NCBI GenBank assembly: GCA_017481875.1
Contig: JAFUOP010000004.1
Coordinates: 1 to 60,175, forward strand
From: Bacteroidaceae bacterium
GTDB lineage: Bacteria; Bacteroidota; Bacteroidia; Bacteroidales; Bacteroidaceae
Length of the DNA stretch: 60,175 bases
Direction: 5' to 3'
The notes below the pieces were generated by a model, which worked only from the letters and a program-made list of their open reading frames with translations, searched no databases and had not been told where the DNA came from. Position 1 is the first letter of the stretch, and every line of letters starts with the position of its first letter. Shown here piece by piece: positions 45,292-52,476 of this stretch. A program made the translations under genes and the position numbers.

Positions 45292-45612
45292 CCCATTAAT
45301 GTTATAAGCTAATGGGTGACATATTTAATTCAATGTAGTAAAATACCTCCTTTGACAAAAGAGGGTATTGGCATTGATAAAAGGACGTTTACAGACGTTT
45401 CTTCTACGTACAAATCTCGCAAATTTGAACCATTCAAGAAGATACGGCAACGAAACGTTCACGTTAGATATATTATATTTGTTTGTGGCTGATGCTATAA
45501 ACATATTGTATATATCATGGCGTGGGCTGCCTGCGTTGCTTATCCTTGAGTGGGGGCAATGCGAGAGCCTGTACGTGGGATAAGTGAGATGTAGAAACTC
45601 CCACGTCTTTTT
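45292..45612 (+). ncRNA. candidate structured noncoding RNA, about 320 nt
   Basis: The interval starts at a consensus promoter and ends at a hairpin (acgtggga 45573-45580, tcccacgt 45599-45606) followed by a T-run. Inside are a perfect 8-bp 5' hairpin (45291-45298 with 45310-45317), a hairpin on ataccctc-type arms near 45343-45372 and a longer imperfect stem near 45520-45575. The only open frame is 71 codons (45368-45583) with no domain and no credible ribosome-binding site. I found no match to RNase P, tmRNA or SRP RNA core motifs. The unit lies between the two copies of the fba tail. Confidence 0.4.
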
Positions 45613-45662
45613 TATTTGTATAATGCTGAATTGTGGGAGTATAGGCGAATTAATTTATTATT

Positions 45663-46070
45663 ATGCGAAAAAGAATCTTGCTAATTATTTGTGTTCTTGC
45701 AGTAAATTCGGTGGCTTTCTCACAATTTGTTCAATGGGGGCAGATGCAGTATTATGATAACTCATACAATAGTCATCACAATTTTAATATGACTAATCAT
45801 ATGATAAATACGTATCAAAATATCGGAGCATGGCAAAATTATTTAAATCAAATGCAGATGCAACAAATGCAACAAATGTATCAAAATGGAATTCAGTATC
45901 AACAAGATTATAATGAGGGAAGAAAGCAACGAGAAGCAAAGAAAAAAACAAAATGCTCTAATTGCTCTGGTACCGGTAAAGTAACACATTACCATAAATC
46001 AAATGGAAAAGTTCAAGAGATAAAACTTAGATGTTCATTTTGTCATGGCACCGGAAAAAGTGAAAATTGA
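45663..46070 (+). CDS. small exported protein with DnaJ-type zinc-finger motifs
   Basis: 135 residues. The signal peptide is cleaved near VAFSQ (about residue 21). The mature N-terminal half is rich in Asn, Gln, Tyr and His, and a Q/M stretch (about 62-75) precedes a lysine-rich linker. The C-terminal 40 residues have two motifs, CSNCSGTGK and CSFCHGTGK, spaced as one DnaJ-type zinc-finger pair (CXXCXGXG twice). Such fingers are normally cytoplasmic, so an exported copy is odd. The gene is more AT-rich than its neighbours and lies on the island bracketed by fba tail copies. Confidence 0.7.
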   Translation: MRKRILLIICVLAVNSVAFSQFVQWGQMQYYDNSYNSHHNFNMTNHMINTYQNIGAWQNYLNQMQMQQMQQMYQNGIQYQQDYNEGRKQREAKKKTKCSNCSGTGKVTHYHKSNGKVQEIKLRCSFCHGTGKSEN

Positions 46071-46088
46071 TTAAGGATAAGTTTAGTA

Positions 46089-46132
46089 AAAAAGGAACGG
46101 TGTTTTATAATTTAGCACTGCTCCTTTTTTTT
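46089..46132 (+). terminator. probable terminator after the zinc-finger gene
   Basis: An imperfect stem of ggaacggtgtt with agcactgctcc is followed by T8. Confidence 0.5.
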
Positions 46133-46162
46133 AGCACCCGCAAAAGTTTGGATGCACGCTCT

Positions 46163-46256
46163 AAGTTTCTTGGGCCCCGCTCGCGAGAATATGAAGAAAC
46201 AGTACATTCACAGGATTGTTAACGTTCTTGGTTCTGACAACAAGCTTGCTCAGTAA
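46163..46256 (+). pseudogene. displaced copy of the fba 3' end
   Basis: 94 bp matching 45012-45104 with five substitutions and one indel at the left edge, ending in the same stop codon. In the fba frame it encodes the last 28 residues of the aldolase with one change (Lys to Arg in YIHRIVN). Four of the five substitutions are silent third-position changes, so the copy evolved as a working gene before being cut off. Homology stops abruptly on the left, and there is no start codon. Confidence 0.9.
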
Positions 46257-46311
46257 TAAAGAGTTTATTTATATGAAGATGACTAAAAAGTGTATTTGGT
46301 TCCCCAAATTT

Positions 46312-46365
46312 GGCTGCACTCGTTGTAAAATCACAAAGTAAACTTTGCATTTAACTCGTTTGCAC
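46312..46365 (-). repeat. inverted diverged copy of the 84-bp repeat
   Basis: Read on the plus strand it begins ggctgcactcg, has caaagtaaactttgc in the middle and ends cgtttgcac. The same order occurs on the minus strand of the array at 1-240. It lies between inverted copies of gactaaaaagt (46281-46297 and 46491-46505), which could bound a small mobile element of about 225 bp. The interval 46257-46560 otherwise holds only a terminator and the queA promoter. Confidence 0.65.
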
Positions 46366-46474
46366 AATTTTTTTGCGTTACGCTTGCCTTCAAAATCCTC
46401 ATTTACGTTTAGTAAACTGCGGTTTTTCAGGCTACGCAAGCATTAAACTACATCTTTTTATTCATCTTCCTGCA

Positions 46475-46516
46475 AAATGAGGCTGCTAAAAAATACTTTT
46501 TAGTCAGCCTCATTTT
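46475..46516. terminator. long hairpin upstream of queA
   Basis: aaaatgaggctg and cagcctcatttt (with one inserted base) enclose a second stem of ctaaaaa/tttttag, and a T-run follows. It may terminate leftover transcription from the fba side or be the end of a small repeat element. Confidence 0.65.
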
Positions 46517-46534
46517 TTTGTGCCATAAATGTTG

Positions 46535-46542
46535 TATCTTCG
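46535..46542 (+). promoter_or_regulatory. -7 promoter box of queA
   Basis: TATCTTCG lies 18 bp before the queA start, so the transcript has almost no leader. Confidence 0.6.
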
Positions 46543-46560
46543 CGTGTGTAAATGTAAACT

Positions 46561-47772
46561 ATGAAAGAGATACGGAATATAGCCATTGCAGAGTACGATT
46601 ATCCGTTGCCCGACGAGAGAATAGCAAAATATCCGCTTGCACAACGCGATGCATCGAAACTCCTATTATATAATGGTGGTGTAGTGAGCGAGGATATTTT
46701 CTCCTCATTACCTAAATATCTGCCACAAGGGAGCTTGATGATATTCAACAACACCAAAGTTATTCAGGCACGCCTGCGCTTCCGCAAAGAGACAGGCGCG
46801 CAGGTAGAGGTTTTCTGCCTTGAGCCTGAGAGTCCGGCCGACTACCAATTGATTTTTCAGCAGACAAGCGAGTGTGTGTGGCAGTGCCTTGTGGGCAACA
46901 GCAATCGCTGGAAGAGTGGCACGTTGTCGCAAGTGATAAATATTGGTGGGTGCAATGTTACGCTCACCGTGGAACGTTTGACCGCAGGTGCCGTGAACAA
47001 TGTGCGTTTCACTTGGAACGGTGGTTACTCTTTTGCCGAGTTACTTGAAGCCGCAGGTGAGCTCCCCATTCCTCCGTACCTGAACCGCCGCACCGAAGAG
47101 AGCGACAACACTACATATCAGACTGTATATTCAAAGGTGAAAGGCTCTGTGGCGGCACCAACGGCAGGTCTTCACTTCACACCTGCAGTGATGGAGGCAA
47201 TAGACCGTGCCGGTATATGTCGTGAAGAGGTTACTTTGCACGTTGGTGCAGGCACATTCAAACCTGTTAAAAGTGAACTCATTGCAGAACACGAAATGCA
47301 CGAGGAGTACATTGAGGTGCGTGTGGAGTTGCTCGAAAAACTCATTGCAGCGGGCGGGCAGGCTGTTGCTGTGGGCACGACCTCGGTGCGCACGCTCGAA
47401 AGTCTCTATTTTATAGGTGAGAAGGTGCTGCAGAATCCCTCTATTGCACCCGAAGCCTTAAATGTGAGCCAGTGGACACCCTATGAATGTGAGCACACTG
47501 CGAGTACCATAGATGCCCTGCAAGCACTTGTCGGTTACCTTAAGAAGCACGGCCTTGCAGTTCTTCACTCTCACACACAAATTATGATAGCCCCAGGCTA
47601 CACATTCCGCATAGTAAAGGCTATAGTAACTAATTTCCACCAGCCCAAAAGCACGCTGTTGCTCCTTGTGTCGGCATTTGTGAAGGGTGATTGGAAAAAG
47701 ATTTACGACTATGCCTTGGCCCACGATTTCCGTTTTTTAAGCTATGGCGACAGCTCGCTTTTAATACCATAA
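46561..47772 (+). CDS. queA: S-adenosylmethionine:tRNA ribosyltransferase-isomerase
   Basis: 403 residues, about 50 longer than E. coli QueA, as is usual in Bacteroidota. It transfers the ribosyl part of SAM to preQ1-tRNA to make epoxyqueuosine. Family segments visible: YPLPDERIAKYPLAQRDASK, FNNTKVIQARL, ELPIPPYL, SVAAPTAGLHFTP and VGAGTFKPV. The C-terminal SLLIP tail ends the catalytic fold. The stop is followed after 2 bp by the next gene, so queA and the LRR gene are co-transcribed. Confidence 0.96.
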   Translation: MKEIRNIAIAEYDYPLPDERIAKYPLAQRDASKLLLYNGGVVSEDIFSSLPKYLPQGSLMIFNNTKVIQARLRFRKETGAQVEVFCLEPESPADYQLIFQQTSECVWQCLVGNSNRWKSGTLSQVINIGGCNVTLTVERLTAGAVNNVRFTWNGGYSFAELLEAAGELPIPPYLNRRTEESDNTTYQTVYSKVKGSVAAPTAGLHFTPAVMEAIDRAGICREEVTLHVGAGTFKPVKSELIAEHEMHEEYIEVRVELLEKLIAAGGQAVAVGTTSVRTLESLYFIGEKVLQNPSIAPEALNVSQWTPYECEHTASTIDALQALVGYLKKHGLAVLHSHTQIMIAPGYTFRIVKAIVTNFHQPKSTLLLLVSAFVKGDWKKIYDYALAHDFRFLSYGDSSLLIP

Positions 47773-47774
47773 TT

Positions 47775-48812
47775 ATGATAACAAAAATAGATTCCATACC
47801 ATACCTCTTGAATGATGCCGAGGGAGTAGCAACCGTTACTAAGAACGATGAACCCTATGAGGGCAGGGTGGTGATTCCCGCAACCGTGGCGAGCAATGGC
47901 AAGAATTATAAAGTTACCGAGATTCTCGACGAGGCTTTTGCCGGTTGCACAGGTCTGCTCTCAGTGGAGCTTGGTGGCTCGGTGGAGAGTGTGGGTATTT
48001 CGGCTTTTGAGGGCTGTACAGCTCTTGCCGAGATCGTTTTTGGCCCTGCTCTGCACATTGTGGGTATGAATGCCTTTAAAGGTTGTGTGTCGCTTGCCGA
48101 GGTTGTCTTTCCTACACGAGTGCTCGTTATCGGCCGTGCTGCATTTGCCGGGTGTACATCGTTGCGCAATGCCTTTTTGCCCGATATGCTCATAAACATA
48201 GAACCTTCTTTGTTCGATGGTTGTGCGTCGCTTGAGAGAGTGTCGGTGGGTGGCTCGGTAGAGAGTGTGGGTGAGTATGCTTTCTGCGGCTGTTCTTCGT
48301 TGCGTGCCGTCTCCTTGCCTGCGGGTGTGCTTTCTATTGAGGGGTGGGCCTTTCGCGACTGTGTATCATTGGAAACCATTGATTTGCCCACTACGTTGGT
48401 GTCTGTAAAAAAAGGTGCATTCTGGGGTTGTTCTTCACTCACCTCGTTCACGCTGCCTGCAGGTGTCAATATGCTCGACCAAGGTGTGCTTGCGGGTTGT
48501 TCTTCGTTGCGCTCGGTGGCTTTGCACAGTGGCGTGCTAAGCATAGGCTATGGTGCTTTCTATAACTGCTCGGCACTCGCTAGTGTAACCATTCCTCCTG
48601 CCGTGGTGAATGTGGGCGACCAGGCTTTCCGCAGCTGTTCGTCGCTCAAGGAGTTGCGCTTGCAATGTGAGGCTGCCCCTATGTGCTCGGGTGATATTGC
48701 CGATGCTGCGGTGTATGCTGCTGCCACATTGGTTGTTCCGCGTGGTGCTGTTGCCGAGTATGGTTTTGCCCGTGTATGGGAAAAATTTGCAAATGTAATA
48801 GAGAGCGAGTAA
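47775..48812 (+). CDS. leaderless BspA-like leucine-rich repeat protein
   Basis: 345 residues from the ATG at 47775, 2 bp after queA. A longer frame starts inside queA but lacks any supporting site. A short N-terminal domain (1-45) precedes about 11 LRR_5-type repeats of 23 residues (pattern SLxxVxLPxGVxxIGxxAFx, then GC). A C-terminal cap with RGAVAEYGFARVWEKF follows. BspA-type repeats usually sit on exported adhesins, but there is no signal peptide, lipobox or sorting tail here. A cytoplasmic binding role, or export by another route, is possible. Pairing with queA looks incidental. Confidence 0.88.
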   Translation: MITKIDSIPYLLNDAEGVATVTKNDEPYEGRVVIPATVASNGKNYKVTEILDEAFAGCTGLLSVELGGSVESVGISAFEGCTALAEIVFGPALHIVGMNAFKGCVSLAEVVFPTRVLVIGRAAFAGCTSLRNAFLPDMLINIEPSLFDGCASLERVSVGGSVESVGEYAFCGCSSLRAVSLPAGVLSIEGWAFRDCVSLETIDLPTTLVSVKKGAFWGCSSLTSFTLPAGVNMLDQGVLAGCSSLRSVALHSGVLSIGYGAFYNCSALASVTIPPAVVNVGDQAFRSCSSLKELRLQCEAAPMCSGDIADAAVYAAATLVVPRGAVAEYGFARVWEKFANVIESE

Positions 48813-48858
48813 ACAATTTTTCACACCTTGCTGTTCTCATATTGTAATATTTTTGAGA

Positions 48859-49203
48859 ATGGCCCGTATCCTTTTTGTCATTTTAACGTTTGTGTTTGTT
48901 GTTTCTTGCAAGCACGCTGTTACCGATGAACTTGCATCACCGGCAAGGGCTATATTTTTGTTGCCTTATGGCATTGATAACCGTCGTTTAAGCGTAGATA
49001 ATTTTATTCCTGCACATTATAATATAGAGCTTGTAGAGTATGATACACTGCACCCGGTGATGCAGATAACGTATAGCTCGCACAGAAAGACTGGTGATAG
49101 TTACGACTGGGTGGATACAGTTTTGCGCTTGCCTGTGAGTGTGCAGCAGGTAACTGCTCTGAAACAATTGCTCTATGGCGGTTTAGAACACAATTTTCCA
49201 TAA
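48859..49203 (+). CDS. small lipoprotein of unknown function
   Basis: 114 residues from the ATG at 48859. A TTG two codons earlier is less likely. The leader MARILFVILTFVFVV is followed by SC, a lipobox that puts the lipidated Cys near residue 18. The mature part has no recognised domain and consists mainly of short beta-like segments (YNIELVEYDTLHPVMQITYS). It follows the LRR gene by 46 bp on the same strand and converges with the metallo-hydrolase gene. Function is unknown. Confidence 0.65.
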   Translation: MARILFVILTFVFVVSCKHAVTDELASPARAIFLLPYGIDNRRLSVDNFIPAHYNIELVEYDTLHPVMQITYSSHRKTGDSYDWVDTVLRLPVSVQQVTALKQLLYGGLEHNFP

Positions 49204-49235
49204 AGTCGTAAATATCAGGTAGATATTAATTCCTG

Positions 49236-49877
49236 TTAGCGTACATATAAATTATACTCTTTTTCCATTCCAATATTGGTGTAGTCGCTGTGCCCGGGGA
49301 ATACACGCGTGTCGTCGGGCAGTGTAAAGAGCCTCTCTCTTATACTCTTTATAAGTGTAAGGTGGTCGCTGTCGGGGAGGTCGGTGCGTCCTATGCTGCT
49401 GTGGAAAAGAGCATCGCCTGTGAAAACCATTTTTTGTTGTGGCAGGTAAAAAGCCAAGCTGCCGGGGGAGTGCCCCGGAACTGCAATAACCTCAACTGTT
49501 TGATTGCCGAACTGTACCTTGTCGCCGTGGTTAAGAACCCGCACCGGTGCCGAGATATCTTCGTTGTAGCGTAGCCCGAAGAGCTTTACTCGCTCTGCAA
49601 TACCTTTGGCCCAAGCTATGTCGCCATCGTTGGCCTCGTATCCAAGCCCAAAGCAGTGTTGCACGAAAGGGTTGCCGAATATGTGGTCGAAATGAAGGTG
49701 GGTGTTCAGATAGTGTTTAATGGTGAGCCCCTTTTCGGCTACAAAATTTTTTAGTTGCTCCTCTTCGTGTTGGTGCAACGCTCCGCAATCTATGAGCAAT
49801 GCCTCTTTTGTCTCGTCCCACAGCAGGTAACAATTAACCTGCACAGGGTTAAATATAAATCTTCTAAGCTCTAACAT
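49236..49877 (-). CDS. MBL-fold metallo-hydrolase (GloB-like)
   Basis: 213 residues. The metal-binding signature THLHFDH gives H60, H62, D64 and H65, with later ligands in VPGHSPGS, TGDALF and FPGHS. The length and the order of motifs match the compact glyoxalase-II-like hydrolases of Bacteroidota, which cleave thioesters such as lactoylglutathione analogues. The true substrate is not known. It is the last gene of a leftward operon, 3 bp after rsmG, which in turn follows a DUF3298 lipoprotein gene. Confidence 0.92.
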   Translation of the reverse strand: MLELRRFIFNPVQVNCYLLWDETKEALLIDCGALHQHEEEQLKNFVAEKGLTIKHYLNTHLHFDHIFGNPFVQHCFGLGYEANDGDIAWAKGIAERVKLFGLRYNEDISAPVRVLNHGDKVQFGNQTVEVIAVPGHSPGSLAFYLPQQKMVFTGDALFHSSIGRTDLPDSDHLTLIKSIRERLFTLPDDTRVFPGHSDYTNIGMEKEYNLYVR

Positions 49878-49880
49878 ACT

Positions 49881-50504
49881 TTATCCTATTGGAACATAAA
49901 CAATTTTTTTGTCTTTGAAAAACTCTTCGATGAATATAGTGCTTAGCTCTGTTATCTCCACAAAATTCTTAAATGGTTGCACCTCTCCCTCAATATTCCC
50001 GCCTTTCAAGCATATAATACCATTGGGCAGGGAGTTTAGTTGTTCTTTACATATATTTTTGCGGCATATTTTTATGAGTTCGGGCAGCTGCATTACTGCG
50101 CGGCTCACCACAAAATTATACTTCTCCTTAATCTCTTGTACACGGCTGTGCGTGCCACGCACGTTCTCCAGCCCTATGGCTGCTGCAATTTCTGTGGCTA
50201 CACGCACTTTCTTGCCTATGCTATCTATCAGGTGAAAGTCGGTGTCGGGGAACATTATGGCAAGGGGAATGCCGGGAAAGCCACCACCGCACCCAAAATC
50301 CATCACTTTTGTACCGGGGCGGAACTGTATGGCTTTGGCAATAGCAAGAGAGTGCAACACGTGGTGCAAATATAGATTTTCAATGTCCTTACGTGAAATG
50401 ACATTTATTTTACTATTCCAATCTGTATATAAGTCGTACAGTGCTTCAAACTGCTCCTTCTGCTTGTCGGTGAGTGAAGGGAAATATTTTAAAATTTCTT
50501 CCAT
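49881..50504 (-). CDS. rsmG: 16S rRNA (guanine-527-N7)-methyltransferase
   Basis: 207 residues. The SAM-binding motif VMDFGCGGGFPGIPLA lies at 67-82 and the family segment VVSRAVMQLPEL later. The N-terminus has the typical TDWNSKINVISRKD segment. The enzyme methylates G527 of 16S rRNA, and its loss gives low-level streptomycin resistance in other bacteria. It is 3 bp upstream of the metallo-hydrolase and 10 bp after the DUF3298 lipoprotein gene in one operon. Confidence 0.96.
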   Translation of the reverse strand: MEEILKYFPSLTDKQKEQFEALYDLYTDWNSKINVISRKDIENLYLHHVLHSLAIAKAIQFRPGTKVMDFGCGGGFPGIPLAIMFPDTDFHLIDSIGKKVRVATEIAAAIGLENVRGTHSRVQEIKEKYNFVVSRAVMQLPELIKICRKNICKEQLNSLPNGIICLKGGNIEGEVQPFKNFVEITELSTIFIEEFFKDKKIVYVPIG

Positions 50505-50514
50505 CTGCTTTATT

Positions 50515-51336
50515 TTAAAAACTTTCTTTGAGTAAATCTTTCAGTTCTTCGTATTTGAATCCTATGCGGCTTCTTCCTTTGTAATATGGGGCTATTTCGT
50601 AATTGTTGTAAAGGAAGAATATACTATCTTTTCCCAATATGAAATTATTGGTAATATACATATCGTTCAGCACCAGATAATCAATCTCTTTAAGCTCCTC
50701 TATCCCTTTTACTCCGTTTTGCAGCGCGAGCCTGTCGATAAGTCTTTCTGTTAGCTGTTCTTCGGTACCGTCGGTAAAAATATCTTGCAGAGTAATCTCT
50801 TTGCCTGTTTTTTCATTTATGTTTACACAACTTATTATGCTGTTCGGGTGTGCACCGCCACTGTATATTTCATAATCTACAGTATAGCATATATTGCCGT
50901 GGAGCCCCTCGCTTGCGTTGCTGTGCAGTGTGTAGTAGTTGTTGAACCAAGGAGCATCGGGGTTGGCTGTTTTTTCATTTATATAGTCGTTGCGTAGTTC
51001 AAGATATTCGTTTTTCATGGAATTTACAGTGGAGTCGGCAGCCTTGGCCGCTGTCAATCCCTCATATCCAAACGCTGCATAAGAAATACATGCGTTCATG
51101 TTTTGGGCTACCATTGGTGAGATATCTCCCGGAACAAGCAATTCTATGTCTATTTTTAGTGCAGGAGAATTTGCATCTAATGTGTCGAGCAAAATATGTT
51201 TGTTTATGCGCAAGGTGTCGAACATTGCTGCACGGCAGCTCTCTTTGTCGCCGGCAGTAGTTGCTTGTGGTTTATTATGGCAGGCTGCTACACATATAGC
51301 AACCAACGTACATAGTATGATATAGCCTTTTCTCAT
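50515..51336 (-). CDS. lipoprotein with DUF3298/RsiV-like domain
   Basis: 273 residues. The signal peptide ends in a lipobox (VAACH), giving lipidated Cys at about residue 19. A DUF4163-like N-terminal part (about 45-160) and a C-terminal DUF3298 domain (about 170-265) follow, including YTVDYEIYSGGAHPN and TGKEITLQDIF. This architecture is shared with the anti-sigma factor RsiV ectodomain and lysozyme-binding relatives, but here it is attached to the membrane by lipid with no anti-sigma part. It is the first gene of the rsmG operon. A role in envelope sensing is only inferred. Confidence 0.85.
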   Translation of the reverse strand: MRKGYIILCTLVAICVAACHNKPQATTAGDKESCRAAMFDTLRINKHILLDTLDANSPALKIDIELLVPGDISPMVAQNMNACISYAAFGYEGLTAAKAADSTVNSMKNEYLELRNDYINEKTANPDAPWFNNYYTLHSNASEGLHGNICYTVDYEIYSGGAHPNSIISCVNINEKTGKEITLQDIFTDGTEEQLTERLIDRLALQNGVKGIEELKEIDYLVLNDMYITNNFILGKDSIFFLYNNYEIAPYYKGRSRIGFKYEELKDLLKESF

Positions 51337-51438
51337 AGTTCTCTAAAATTTATGTAAAAAAACTAAATAGGTGTGCCGCTTTGCTCCTTTCGGTTGTTTC
51401 ATTTGTATCCGAACATTGCTGTATGCAGTAACGGCAAG

Positions 51439-51550
51439 CGAAGATAGTAATTTTTTGTTATGAAACACCTAATAAAGAGATTTTGATTTTTCATAGCTTG
51501 CAAAAATACTCTTTAAAAATTGATTTTCGGCAAAAATGCAACTATCTTCG
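51439..51550. promoter_or_regulatory. divergent promoter region
   Basis: A minus-strand TATCTTCG box (51446-51439) serves the leftward rsmG operon. A plus-strand TATCTTCG box (51543-51550) serves the rightward YtxH/holin/rmuC set. No gene is visible in 51337-51612. Confidence 0.6.
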
Positions 51551-51612
51551 CATTTGCCAAGAGAGGGCAACGGCATAGTTCGGGGTAATGTTAATATATA
51601 AACTTTTGAATT

Positions 51613-51828
51613 ATGAAATTTGCTTGTTGTATGGTGGCTTTTGCCGGTGGGGTGCTTGCCGGTGGCATAATGGCTTTGTTGTTTGCACCCAAAAGAGGCG
51701 ATGAGATGCGTCGTGATATAAAAAAACATGCAGATGACGCTCTAAAACACATTAAGGACGAAATCTCTTGTTGTAAACCCGGCTCCCAGGTGATAGAGGA
51801 GGATATATCACTGTCGTTAAAGGAGTAA
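51613..51828 (+). CDS. YtxH-like small membrane protein
   Basis: 71 residues. An N-terminal glycine-rich hydrophobic helix (about 5-25, FAGGVLAGGIMALLFAP) is followed by KRGDEMRRDIKKHADDALKH, the typical YtxH pattern of a membrane helix with the LFAPKRG turn and a charged amphipathic helix. The C-terminal part contains CC and an acidic tail. YtxH proteins are small envelope proteins sometimes linked to stress. It is 6 bp ahead of a holin-like gene and begins a four-gene rightward set. Confidence 0.85.
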   Translation: MKFACCMVAFAGGVLAGGIMALLFAPKRGDEMRRDIKKHADDALKHIKDEISCCKPGSQVIEEDISLSLKE

Positions 51829-51834
51829 TGTGCT

Positions 51835-52197
51835 ATGAGTGTACAACAGAACTTCGACAGGCTCTCACGCGATGCTTGTGAGTTTCTCAATCTTAAAATT
51901 GAAGAGATAAAACTATCTGTTGTTGAGAGGCTGTCGCTCCTTTTTGCCGACGCACTTTCCTGGCTTGCGGTCATAATTTTTTTGTTGCTGTCATCGTTAT
52001 GCTTTATAGCGGCATTGGTGGCTATGCTATCTGTTTTTATGGGAGTTTTACCGGCACTGCTTCTTGTCGCGTTTTTGTTGCTTGCTGCTGCGTGGCTTTT
52101 TTATTTATTGCGTGGGAGTATTTTTGCCAATATGGTGGTTGCCCGTTTATATAAAGTATTTTTTAATGATGTTGAACAGAGCAATGGAGAAGAGTGA
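51835..52197 (+). CDS. phage holin superfamily (DUF1469-like) membrane protein
   Basis: 120 residues. An amphipathic N-terminal helix (about 1-35) is followed by two long hydrophobic helices (about 40-68 and 72-93) and a charged C-terminus. It matches the putative Actinobacterial Holin-X/DUF1469 group, which is chromosomally encoded and usually found with YtxH-type genes in Bacteroidota. Despite the name there are no other phage genes here. Its stop overlaps the next gene start by 14 bp, which indicates translational coupling. Confidence 0.82.
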   Translation: MSVQQNFDRLSRDACEFLNLKIEEIKLSVVERLSLLFADALSWLAVIIFLLLSSLCFIAALVAMLSVFMGVLPALLLVAFLLLAAAWLFYLLRGSIFANMVVARLYKVFFNDVEQSNGEE

Positions 52198-52447
52198 ACA
52201 GCGTGCACCCATTACAACTCTTGTGCAATTGCACAATGCACAGCGTGCCAATAGTGTACAACTGAAAGCTGCAAGCAAACGCCTGAATAACAGCTTGCTG
52301 CTATTTAAGCAATCCCTTTCGGTGGGCAATATATTTTTATCGGCAGTGAGTGGCTGGGTGGGGCTCCTGCAGCGTATAACCACCTTTAGGCGCAGTTATC
52401 GTATTATTATGAACTTTTTAGAGTCGTTACTACACAAGTATAAATAG
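52184..52447 (+). CDS. small protein following the holin-like gene
   Basis: 87 residues from the ATG at 52184, overlapping the holin-like gene by 14 bp. The frame is open further upstream, but that part reads another frame of the holin gene. The N-terminal half is a polar helix (QLHNAQRANSVQLKAASKRL) and the middle has a weak hydrophobic segment (about 48-62). It is the third member of the usual YtxH-holin-small-protein trio in Bacteroidota, where its function is not known. Confidence 0.75.
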   Translation: MEKSEQRAPITTLVQLHNAQRANSVQLKAASKRLNNSLLLFKQSLSVGNIFLSAVSGWVGLLQRITTFRRSYRIIMNFLESLLHKYK

Positions 52448-52476
52448 GCTGACAAAACAAAATAACACAATAGCAA

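Noticed and set aside
45420-45520. Hammerhead ribozyme (CGAAAC then CTGATG)
   Set aside because: CTGATG is followed by C and not A, and the flanking stems do not form.
45368-45583. 71-codon open frame inside the candidate RNA
   Set aside because: It lacks a ribosome-binding site and a domain. The region is better explained by hairpins between a promoter and a terminator, although this is not settled.
51613-52447. Prophage remnant because of the holin-like gene
   Set aside because: The YtxH-holin-small-protein set is a normal chromosomal trio in Bacteroidota, and there are no other phage genes.
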